Positions 1-6,246 of a stretch of 22,717 nt of DNA are shown here, in pieces (the first letter of the stretch is position 1; each line of letters opens with the position of its first letter). Below the pieces are notes generated by a model, which saw only the letters and a list, made by a program, of their open reading frames with translations, was not told where the DNA came from and made no database searches. The stretch spans positions 1 through 22,717 of the forward strand of contig NZ_FOGW01000030.1 of assembly GCF_900111325.1 (NCBI RefSeq), written 5' to 3'. The stretch is from Lachnobacterium bovis (GTDB lineage: Bacteria > Bacillota > Clostridia > Lachnospirales > Lachnospiraceae). The position numbers were made by a program, and so were the translations under genes.

Positions 1-72
1 GGGATGTTCTTTGCGATAGTTGACAGCATCCAATTTAAATTGCTTAGTGTGTTGTTTTGCTTTACGTGACAT
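1..72 (-). CDS. IS3-family transposase OrfA, N-terminal fragment (cut by window edge)
   Basis: Only the first 24 codons lie in the window. They read MSRKAKQHTKQFKLDAVNYR and then KEHP. This basic start leading into a helix-turn-helix is typical of OrfA proteins of IS3-type elements, which bind the element's terminal repeats. An AGGAGGAA ribosome binding site at 79-86 sits 6 bases before the ATG, and a TATAAT-like -10 (minus strand, 96-101) precedes it. The rest of orfA and all of orfB lie left of the window. The family call rests on 24 residues only. Confidence 0.6.
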   Translation of the reverse strand, partial: MSRKAKQHTKQFKLDAVNYRKEHP

Positions 73-206
73 AATGAGTTCCTCCTATTATTATGATTAT
101 ACTATATTTCGGGGGAATAGCTCATTTTACTTTGTACTAATTAGATGCTAACATCAATAGACAGTAAATTATGAATAGAAGCAAGAATACGAGACCTCGA
201 TAAAAA

Positions 207-270
207 GAAAAAGAGAGTAGGTTTATAAGGTGACTGAGGTGACCACTTATATCTTTTGCTCTCTTTTTTT
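207..270 (-). terminator. Terminator hairpin for the membrane-anchored protein gene
   Basis: The arms AGAGAG (212-217) and CTCTCT (259-264) are flanked by A-rich and T-rich runs. An inner imperfect stem pairs ATAAG-GTG with CACTTAT around a GGTGACC loop. Read on the minus strand the hairpin follows the stop codon at 290 by about 20 bases and ends in a T-rich tail. The outer A/T flanks would also let it act on the plus strand. Confidence 0.6.
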
Positions 271-289
271 ATAATCTTTTCCTATGTTG

Positions 290-1300
290 TTATTGTAGCT
301 TCTTGTATGCGTCTTCGCAGTCGCTCTCTATTTTTTTCTGTGCCTTTTTTGAAAGTCCTTTATTAATGAGTTCTGTTAATCTAGAACTTGAATAGTCATT
401 TATGTTTTCTGCATATCTATCATTGACCTTCAAATTTCCGTTCAAAAATTCTTGTTGATATTTGAAATTCATATATTCAATTTGATAATTCATAAATACT
501 CGTTTACTGTTTAATAAGTAATCTTTGAAATTATAACCAGCTTTTTTGAAGACTTTATCTATTTTTTTATATCTTGAATTATTTTTAAACTCTTGAATTT
601 CTGTTTTGATGAATTTTTCATATTCATTCTTATCTGTTGTAACTTTATTTTTTTCCCCGTTTTCATATTCTGTATTAATATCAACAACAGTTTTGGTTGC
701 TTTACTATTTATATCAGATTTTTTTTCGCCATTGCATAGGAATGAAATGTAACTACTTTGATACATTTCTTGATTACTAAATTTATTCTTTTTACAGTAT
801 TTAATAAAATCAATTTTTTTATCATATTTCAATAAATCATCATAGAATTCATCTGAAAGAATGCTTTTGTTTTTTAAATTATATATCTTGGAACTTTTTT
901 CGATATCTACTAGCTTATCAATAGCTTCTATATCGGTATATAATGCTCCGTCTTCTGTTTTCAAATAGCATTTTTTATCTTTTTTAAATAGATTGAATGT
1001 AATTATGTTTTCATTCTTTTCTACGATAGAAAAAACGTAGCAAGAAGAATCGGGTTTAATAGTAATATTATGAAATTTACTCAATGGTTTAGCATTTTCT
1101 ATGTTCTTTTTCCAAACTTTTTCGTATTCTGAAACCTTAGTTGGATTTCCCTGAACGATAAAGCCATTATATTGTATGAGTTTTATATCAGAATCGTTTG
1201 GAAATTTGATCTTATTAGGTTTTTTAATCATCCAAAAACAAAGGATTGTAAATACTAAAACAATAACTATTCCAACAATTGCTAAAGTTTTTTTCTTCAT
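290..1300 (-). CDS. Membrane-anchored extracytoplasmic protein of unknown function (336 aa)
   Basis: I do not recognise the family. The start is set at the ATG at 1300 because an AAAGGAG site lies 8 bases upstream; an in-frame ATG 18 bases earlier overlaps that site. The protein begins MKKKTL, then has one hydrophobic segment at about residues 6-25, then KKP and a long hydrophilic Lys/Asn/Glu-rich domain, so an outward-facing anchored domain is likely. The Cys in the hydrophobic segment (context FTILC) is a poor lipobox, so a lipoprotein is less likely than an uncleaved anchor. The gene lies 130 bases downstream of the LytTR gene on the same strand, with a strong terminator between them. Any regulatory link is therefore only inferred. 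Codon use is very AT-rich, like its LytTR neighbour. Confidence 0.65.
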   Translation of the reverse strand: MKKKTLAIVGIVIVLVFTILCFWMIKKPNKIKFPNDSDIKLIQYNGFIVQGNPTKVSEYEKVWKKNIENAKPLSKFHNITIKPDSSCYVFSIVEKNENIITFNLFKKDKKCYLKTEDGALYTDIEAIDKLVDIEKSSKIYNLKNKSILSDEFYDDLLKYDKKIDFIKYCKKNKFSNQEMYQSSYISFLCNGEKKSDINSKATKTVVDINTEYENGEKNKVTTDKNEYEKFIKTEIQEFKNNSRYKKIDKVFKKAGYNFKDYLLNSKRVFMNYQIEYMNFKYQQEFLNGNLKVNDRYAENINDYSSSRLTELINKGLSKKAQKKIESDCEDAYKKLQ

Positions 1301-1348
1301 AATATTAACTCCTTTCATTTTTTATCCTCTTTTTAAATTTTATCACTT

Positions 1349-1435
1349 AAAAAAAAAAAAAAAAGAATTCTAACATAATTAGCACAAAAACGACAAATTA
1401 TGTTTTATTGTTTTTGTGCTATTTATGTTAGAATT
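1349..1435 (-). terminator. Very strong intrinsic terminator after the LytTR gene
   Basis: The inverted arms at 1366-1391 and 1410-1435 are 26 bases each with one mismatch, around an 18-base loop. On the minus strand the hairpin is followed by a C and then a run of 16 T (the A16 at 1349-1364). The distal arm overlaps the LytTR stop codon (1434-1436). Confidence 0.85.
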
Positions 1436-1796
1436 AAGACTCATATTTTTTTTTGAGAACAGCTAATAAACATTTTTCATATATTTCCTTACTTGTACTA
1501 CGAGAAATATTTAATCGTATTCCATTAGATAATGTAATCACATTTTTACTAAGTCCCTGAATATAATTTTGGTTTATTAAATAACTTTTATGAATTCTAA
1601 GAAATATATTCGATGACAAATATCCTTCGATGTCATTAAGTTTTGCATACATATAGATATCTTTATTAACTGTATGTAATATTATTTTGTGACTATAACT
1701 TTCACAATATATTATGTCTTCTTTTTTTATATTGTGTAAAAGTTTTTTTGAGATTTCCGTAAAATGATTATTTTTTTTATTATTCTTTTCAATCAT
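1434..1796 (-). CDS. Stand-alone LytTR-domain DNA-binding regulator (120 aa)
   Basis: Almost the whole protein is one LytTR domain, the beta-rich DNA-binding fold of AgrA/LytR-type regulators. Recognisable blocks are the early strand DIIYCESYSHKIILHT (about residues 26-41), then LNDIEGYL, FLRIHKSYLIN (about 65-75) and the terminal ITLSNGIRLNISRS segment. There is no receiver domain and no membrane segment, so it is not a complete two-component response regulator. The ATG at 1796 has no ribosome binding site at the proper distance. The good AGGAGG (1815-1820) instead serves an ATG at 1810 that opens a five-codon ORF whose TGA overlaps this ATG, suggesting translational coupling. A minus-strand TATAAT at 1897-1902 may be its -10. 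Family call sure; target genes unknown. Confidence 0.85.
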   Translation of the reverse strand: MIEKNNKKNNHFTEISKKLLHNIKKEDIIYCESYSHKIILHTVNKDIYMYAKLNDIEGYLSSNIFLRIHKSYLINQNYIQGLSKNVITLSNGIRLNISRSTSKEIYEKCLLAVLKKKYES

Positions 1797-1810
1797 AGTA
1801 AAGCTTTCAT
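1793..1810 (-). CDS. Five-codon mini-ORF (MKALL) overlapping the LytTR start
   Basis: An AGGAGG ribosome binding site at 1815-1820 is followed 4 bases later by ATG AAA GCT TTA CTA TGA. The TGA shares bases with the ATG of the LytTR gene (ATGA overlap). This is either a translational coupler or the leftover start of a longer regulator that lost its N-terminal domain. There is no protein-level evidence that it is made. Confidence 0.4.
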   Translation of the reverse strand: MKALL

Positions 1811-2020
1811 AACGCCTCCTCTTATAATGCCTGCGTATTAATAATAAAATAGCAGAAAATGTTTAGTCGTTTTTAATATCATTAATATTTATATACATTA
1901 TACTATTTCTAAAAATTTTAATCTACCCAAAGATCGTTCTAATACAAGTTGAATGATATTTCGACGAGTTTAGAAAAAATAAAGTTTGACACATTATTGT
2001 GATTAAAAAGGGGGATAAAT

Positions 2021-2808
2021 ATGAAAAAAGAAAAAAAGCAGTCGGCTTTTGCTGAGCTTATGTCTTATGCCGGTAAATATAAGATATTGACTTATTTTTC
2101 AATAGTATTTTCTGTCATATCGGGCATTATGGCAGTTATGCCATTTGTTTATTTGGAAAAAATTATAAAAGAAGTTGTTAAAGTATATCCAGATTTTTCG
2201 AGAGCAACGCATATAGTTGAGTATGGTTGGATGGCAGTTGCGTATTCTCTTGGATATATGGCATTTAATTTCTGTGCACTTGCATGTTCACATCTTTCGG
2301 CATTTCGAGTAGCAAAAAACATGAAAAAATCACTATTATATCATATTTCAAAGCTCCCAATTGGTTTTTCAGATGAAATAGGATCAGGTAAAATTAGAAG
2401 AATTGTTTCTGACGAAACAGGTAATACAGAAACATTTCTTGCTCATAATTTACCTGACATTGTTCAGGCTATCACAGTTCCTATTGTATTAATTGTGATG
2501 TTTTTTATTCATGATATTCGCTTTGGAATAGCAAGTTTAATTCTATTTTAAATATTGAACCTTTGAGGAAAGCTAATAAAAATGAAGTTCCAAATGGTTC
2601 ATCAGTAGAAGTAGAAGATGTAAAATATCAGTATGCAGAAGTGTGGCCTGTATGTATTGCAATTGTAATTGTGTTTACTTCTAAAAAAGTTCAAAAATAT
2701 TTTGTAAAAAAATATGTTGATGCTAAAGTTGATTTAAGTGAAGCAATACAGGAATTTATTGAAGCATTACGCGATTTAAAAAGTAACAATGCTGAAAAAA
2801 TAACATGA
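2021..2808 (+). pseudogene. ABC exporter (fused membrane/ATPase type), broken and permuted remnant
   Basis: The segment 2021-2551 reads cleanly for 176 residues with a good start (AAGGGGGATAA before ATG). It matches the N-terminal membrane domain of half-size ABC exporters: a hydrophobic span at about 18-43, the blocks ACSHLSAFRVAKNM, LPIGFSDEIGSGKIRRIV and LPDIVQAITVPIVL, then a stop after ASLILF. In another frame, 2551-2640 reads NIEPLRKANKNEV and SSVEVEDVKYQY. That looks like the linker entering the ATPase domain, which should come much later. From 2641 the same frame returns to the membrane domain (VWPVCIAIVIVFTSKKVQKY, then EFIEALRDLKSNNAE) and stops at 2808. No Walker A, signature or Walker B motif follows. 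It is therefore a rearranged, non-functional gene. Its neighbour is a MarR regulator, a common partner of such exporters. Confidence 0.75.
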
Positions 2809-2844
2809 AAAAAATAATATGAAAAAACTACTTGAAAAAAAATA

Positions 2845-2858
2845 GTTAGTGTGCTAAC
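2845..2858. promoter_or_regulatory. GTTAG-TGTG-CTAAC palindrome, possible MarR operator
   Basis: A perfect 5+5 palindrome with a 4-base spacer lies about 125 bases upstream of the first MarR start. The string GTTAGTGTGCT recurs at 3718-3728 just after the MarR gene, and CACTAACA (its complement) occurs at 3666-3673. Binding by the MarR protein is inferred from position only. Confidence 0.3.
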
Positions 2859-2882
2859 AATATATAAAGATAGATTAAAAAA

Positions 2883-2915
2883 ATAGATATCAAATAGATG
2901 TCAAATAGATGTCAA
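2883..2915. repeat. Three tandem 11-bp repeats
   Basis: The unit ATAGATRTCAA is repeated head to tail at 2883-2893, 2894-2904 and 2905-2915; the first copy has A and the other two have G at position 7. It lies in the degenerate spacer between the broken ABC gene and the MarR gene and has no apparent coding role. Confidence 0.7.
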
Positions 2916-2982
2916 CAGGCATTTTATTAGGAATATATATAATATTTGAGAATTTTAATATTATTTTAGGGAGCGATTCATT

Positions 2983-3048
2983 ATGGAAAAAAGAACAAGT
3001 TTAGATAAAACATTAAAAAAAAAACTACAGGTAATGAAAATGTGGTAA
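2983..3048 (+). other. Likely original 5' end of the MarR gene, out of frame across an A10 run
   Basis: An AGGGAG site at 2968-2973 is well placed for the ATG at 2983. That frame reads MEKRTSLDKTLKKK, crosses ten A residues (3015-3024) and stops at TAA 3046-3048. Adding one A or removing two would join this start to the MarR frame. The intact MarR frame otherwise begins at a GTG (3042) with no ribosome binding site. Confidence 0.6.
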
Positions 3049-3608
3049 GAAAAAAGACTGTCGCAGAAAGTAAGACTGTCGCAGAAAGAAAGACTGCCAA
3101 AGAAAAGAAGACTGCACCAGAAGAGAAAACTACAAATATCACAGAAAAATTTAAACCAGGATTTGTACTGGGAAAATTCAGAAAAATTAATATAATAGTA
3201 AAAAAAATCTGGTCTAATACCTGGAAGGATTCTACTATTGATCAAGAGCTCACACCAGTACAGGGAGCAACAATAGGTTTTTTAATCGACAATAGTGACA
3301 GGGATCTTTTTCAGAAAGATGTTGAAAAAGAATTCAATATTACAGGCGCAACGGCTACGAATATTTTAAAGTGTCTCGAAAAGTGTAATATGATACGTCG
3401 TGAAAGCGTGGAAAATGATGGTCGACTTAAAAAAATTACTGTGACAGAATTAGGCAAACACCACGACGAAAATGCCCTCAGAGCCTTAAAAAAAATAGAA
3501 AATAATATGTTCAATGGAATGTCAGAGGAAGAAATTATTCTTTTTAATAATCTGCTCGAAAAATGTGTGTCAAACCTAGAAATATTAAGTCAAAATGAGA
3601 TTAATTAA
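3042..3608 (+). CDS. MarR-family transcriptional regulator (188 aa in the open frame)
   Basis: The winged-helix MarR core spans about residues 45-185: TPVQGATIGFLIDN (first helices), DVEKEFNITGATATNILKCL (recognition helix region), MIRRESVENDGRLKKITVTE (wing, with the DGR turn) and a C-terminal dimerisation helix. MarR proteins usually repress exporter genes and release DNA on binding small molecules. Upstream lies the remnant of an ABC exporter. The first 30 residues are unusual: four 18-base repeats (3054-3125) encode KTVAES, KTVAER, KTAKEK and KTAPEE. The coordinates begin at the GTG at 3042, the only start in this frame before the conserved domain, but it lacks a ribosome binding site. 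The natural start is probably the ATG at 2983, separated by a frameshift in an A10 tract. Expression may therefore be low, slippage-dependent or lost. Confidence 0.75.
   Translation: MVRKKTVAESKTVAERKTAKEKKTAPEEKTTNITEKFKPGFVLGKFRKINIIVKKIWSNTWKDSTIDQELTPVQGATIGFLIDNSDRDLFQKDVEKEFNITGATATNILKCLEKCNMIRRESVENDGRLKKITVTELGKHHDENALRALKKIENNMFNGMSEEEIILFNNLLEKCVSNLEILSQNEIN
3054..3125 (+). repeat. Four tandem 18-bp repeats inside the MarR gene
   Basis: In-frame units begin at 3054, 3072, 3090 and 3108, each opening with AAGACTG. The first two units differ only at the last codon; the third and fourth have diverged. They encode a charged Lys/Ala/Glu tail ahead of the winged-helix domain. Confidence 0.8.
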
Positions 3609-3661
3609 TATAATGCATGAATATTCTAAAAAGCCCAACCACAAAATATTGTAAAATGAAC

Positions 3662-3689
3662 TTGACACTAACACAATATGTAGTATAAT
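3662..3689 (+). promoter_or_regulatory. Strong sigma-A-type promoter upstream of nrdD
   Basis: TTGACA (3662-3667) and TATAAT (3684-3689) are both perfect, with a 16-base spacer. Transcription would begin near 3696 and leave a leader of about 335 bases before nrdD. Confidence 0.7.
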
Positions 3690-3733
3690 TAAGTTATGAA
3701 ATGCAACTACATATATTGTTAGTGTGCTTTTTT
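3666..3733. promoter_or_regulatory. Inverted arms resembling paired NrdR boxes; also a terminator-like hairpin
   Basis: The 19-base arms at 3666-3684 and 3705-3723 are near-perfect inverted copies, followed by GC and seven T. Within the arms, ACACAATATGTAGTAT (3671-3686) matches 14 of 16 positions of the NrdR consensus ACACWATATATWGTGT. ACTACATATATTGTTA (3706-3721) matches about 11. NrdR represses ribonucleotide reductase genes, so the site fits nrdD. RNA reading through from the MarR gene would fold into a terminator, while RNA starting at the overlapping promoter would lack the left arm. Confidence 0.5.
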
Positions 3734-3849
3734 TAAAGGAAAAATTAAATATTTTATACCGGTATTTGTACAAAAATTACTATTGACAATAGAAAAAAAA
3801 TATTAGAAACATGAAATAAAACGAAATTTTTAAAAGAGCTTTTAAACTC

Positions 3850-3879
3850 TTGAAAAGAGCGTTTCAAATGACGTATAAT
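3850..3879 (+). promoter_or_regulatory. Possible second promoter for nrdD
   Basis: TTGAAA (3850-3855) and TATAAT (3874-3879) are separated by 18 bases, giving a leader of about 145 bases. It is plausible but weaker than the promoter at 3662. Confidence 0.4.
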
Positions 3880-3910
3880 ATCGTTTGTATGCAAACAGGT
3901 AATTAGTTTT

Positions 3911-3974
3911 TAGATATAAGACCAACTTTGAAGATCATAAAGATCCTATACTAGTTTTTCTTATATCTATTTTT
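3911..3974 (+). other. Hairpin in the nrdD leader with a T-run
   Basis: The arms TAGATATAAGA (3911-3921) and TCTTATATCTA (3959-3969) are a perfect 11-base inverted repeat around a 37-base loop, followed directly by five T. It could be a weak terminator or attenuator about 57 bases before the nrdD start. I matched it to no known riboswitch class. Confidence 0.45.
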
Positions 3975-4030
3975 ATGAAGTAAATTTACAGCAAAATAAA
4001 TATCATGAGTGAACAAGAGAGGAAAATAAT

Positions 4031-6217
4031 ATGAAAATTATCAAACGTAGTGGTGTTGAAGAAGCATTTGACAACAAAAAAATAATTGCAGCTATTAGAA
4101 AGGCAAATGATTCTGTCATTGACTATGAAAAAATTGATGATACACAGATAAAAGACATTGCAAAAAATGTTGAAATTGCTTGTGAAAACATGAAGAGATC
4201 TGCAAGTGTTGAAGAAATACAAGATATGGTAGAGAATCAATTGATGAATCGTAGAGCTTTTAATGTTGCTAGAAATTATATCACTTACAGATATAAAAGA
4301 GCCTTAGTTCGTAAATCAAATTCAACTGATGAGCAGATTTTAAGTTTATTAGAATGCAATAATGAAGAAGTTAAACAAGAGAATTCTAATAAAAATCCTA
4401 CAGTAAACAGCGTTCAGCGTGATTACATGGCAGGAGAAGTAAGTAAGGATATTACAAAAAGATTCTTGTTACCAGAGGATATTGTAGAAGCACATGAACA
4501 AGGAATAATTCATTTTCATGATGCAGATTATTTTGCACAACATATGCACAATTGTTGTTTAGTTAATTTAGAAGATATGCTTCAAAATGGAACAGCAATC
4601 AGTGAAACAATGATTGATAAGCCAAGAAGTTTTTCAACAGCATGTAATATTGCTACTCAGGCAATTGCACAGATTGCTAGCTCACAGTATGGTGGACAAA
4701 GTATTTCATTAGCTCACCTTGCCCCATTCGTAGAGGTTAGCCGTCAGAAATTCCGTAAACAAGTTAAAGCTGAGTTTGAAGCTGCTGGCATTGAATTAAA
4801 TGAAGAGAAAATTAATCAAGTCACAGAGATGAGAGTTAGAGAAGAGATTAATCGTGGTGTTCAGACGATTCAGTACCAGGTTATTACTCTTATGACTACA
4901 AATGGACAGGCTCCTTTCGTAACAGTATTTATGTACCTTAATGAGGTACCTGAAGGTCAGACAAGAGATGATCTTGCAGCAATTACAGAAGAGATGCTTA
5001 AACAAAGAATTAAAGGTGTTAAAAATGAAAAGGGCGTATATATAACACCAGCATTCCCTAAGCTTATCTATGTACTTGAAGAAGATAATATTACAGAAGG
5101 TTCTAAATATTGGTATTTAACTAAATTAGCAGCAGAATGTACAGCTAAGAGAATGGTGCCTGATTATATTTCTGAGAAAAAAATGAAAGAACTTAAAGTT
5201 AACCAACATGGAGAAGGCGATTGCTACCCATGTATGGGATGTAGAAGTTTCTTAACACCATATATTGATCCAGAAACTAACAAGTCAAAATATTATGGCC
5301 GTTTTAACCAAGGTGTTGTAACTATTAACTTAGTTGATGTTGCATGTTCTTCAGAAGGTGATGAAGAAAAATTCTGGAATATTTTAGATGAAAGACTTGA
5401 GTTATGCTATAGAGCGCTTATGTGCAGACATAAGAGATTATTAGGAACTCCATCAGATGTTGCTCCTATTTTATGGCAAAATGGTGCATTAGCAAGATTA
5501 AAACGTGGAGAAGTTATCGATAAATTATTATACGGTGGATATTCAACAATTTCTTTGGGCTATGCAGGTCTTTGCGAATGTACACGTTATATGAAAGGTG
5601 TTTCTCACACAGATGAGGAAAAAGGAACACCATTTGCACTTAAGATTATGAAAAAATTAAATGCTGCATGTAAAGAATGGAAAGAAAAAGAAAATATAGA
5701 CTTTAGTTTATATGGAACACCATTAGAGTCTACAACTTATAAGTTCTCTAAATGTTTACAGAATAGATTTGGTGTTATTGAAGGTGTTACAGATAAGAAC
5801 TATATCACTAATAGTTATCACGTACATGTTACAGAGAAAATTAATGCTTTTGATAAACTTAAATTTGAATCAAAATTCCAAGAATTATCTCCAGGTGGAG
5901 CTGTAAGTTACGTAGAAGTTCCTAATATGCAAGATAATATCGAAGCTGTTTTATCAGTAATGCAGTTCATCTATGAAAATATTATGTATGCTGAGCTTAA
6001 TACAAAGAGTGATTATTGTATGGAATGTGGATACGATGGTCAAATCGAAATTATCGAAGAAGAAAATTCAGGAAAATTAATATGGCAATGTCCTAATTGT
6101 GGAAACAAGGACCAAAGTAAAATGAGCGTTGCTAGACGTACTTGTGGATATATCGGAACACAGTTCTGGAACCAAGGAAGAACACAAGAAATCAAAGAAA
6201 GAGTTCTTCATTTATAA
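4031..6217 (+). CDS. nrdD: Anaerobic (class III) ribonucleoside-triphosphate reductase
   Basis: This glycyl-radical enzyme makes deoxyribonucleoside triphosphates from ribonucleoside triphosphates without oxygen. The 728 residues are the usual length. Residues 1-95 form an ATP-cone (KIIKRSGVEEAFDNKKI), the allosteric nucleotide sensor. The catalytic barrel contains FHDADYFAQHMHNCC (Cys pair near 174-175) and CYPCMGCRSF (near 396-404). The C-terminal zinc site is CMEC (663-666) with CPNC (686-689). The radical loop RRTCGYIG carries the Gly at about 705. The start has an AGAGGAAAA site just upstream. The cognate activase gene nrdG, usually directly downstream, is absent from this window. A promoter with NrdR-like boxes lies upstream. 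Identification is very sure. Confidence 0.97.
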   Translation: MKIIKRSGVEEAFDNKKIIAAIRKANDSVIDYEKIDDTQIKDIAKNVEIACENMKRSASVEEIQDMVENQLMNRRAFNVARNYITYRYKRALVRKSNSTDEQILSLLECNNEEVKQENSNKNPTVNSVQRDYMAGEVSKDITKRFLLPEDIVEAHEQGIIHFHDADYFAQHMHNCCLVNLEDMLQNGTAISETMIDKPRSFSTACNIATQAIAQIASSQYGGQSISLAHLAPFVEVSRQKFRKQVKAEFEAAGIELNEEKINQVTEMRVREEINRGVQTIQYQVITLMTTNGQAPFVTVFMYLNEVPEGQTRDDLAAITEEMLKQRIKGVKNEKGVYITPAFPKLIYVLEEDNITEGSKYWYLTKLAAECTAKRMVPDYISEKKMKELKVNQHGEGDCYPCMGCRSFLTPYIDPETNKSKYYGRFNQGVVTINLVDVACSSEGDEEKFWNILDERLELCYRALMCRHKRLLGTPSDVAPILWQNGALARLKRGEVIDKLLYGGYSTISLGYAGLCECTRYMKGVSHTDEEKGTPFALKIMKKLNAACKEWKEKENIDFSLYGTPLESTTYKFSKCLQNRFGVIEGVTDKNYITNSYHVHVTEKINAFDKLKFESKFQELSPGGAVSYVEVPNMQDNIEAVLSVMQFIYENIMYAELNTKSDYCMECGYDGQIEIIEEENSGKLIWQCPNCGNKDQSKMSVARRTCGYIGTQFWNQGRTQEIKERVLHL

Positions 6218-6246
6218 AAAGGACTAGGACAGGAGAGTTATAACAA

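Noticed and set aside
1222..1300. Lipoprotein signal peptide for the protein at 290-1300
   Set aside because: The only Cys near the end of the hydrophobic segment is preceded by TIL, which does not fit the small-residue lipobox well, and hydrophobic residues continue after it.
1176..1373. Plus-strand 65-aa ORF
   Set aside because: It lies opposite the start of the membrane-anchored protein gene, has no ribosome binding site and is made of low-complexity sequence.
1986..1991. TTGACA before the ABC remnant as a promoter
   Set aside because: No -10 element exists at 16-18 bases; the position is occupied by the ribosome binding site.
2883..2915. CRISPR-like short repeats
   Set aside because: Three 11-bp head-to-tail units with no spacers; not a CRISPR array. 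No array was seen elsewhere in the window.
2961..3245. Minus-strand 94-aa ORF rich in Phe, Ser and Cys
   Set aside because: It is the mirror image of the Lys/Glu repeats at the start of the MarR gene; no RBS or family resemblance.
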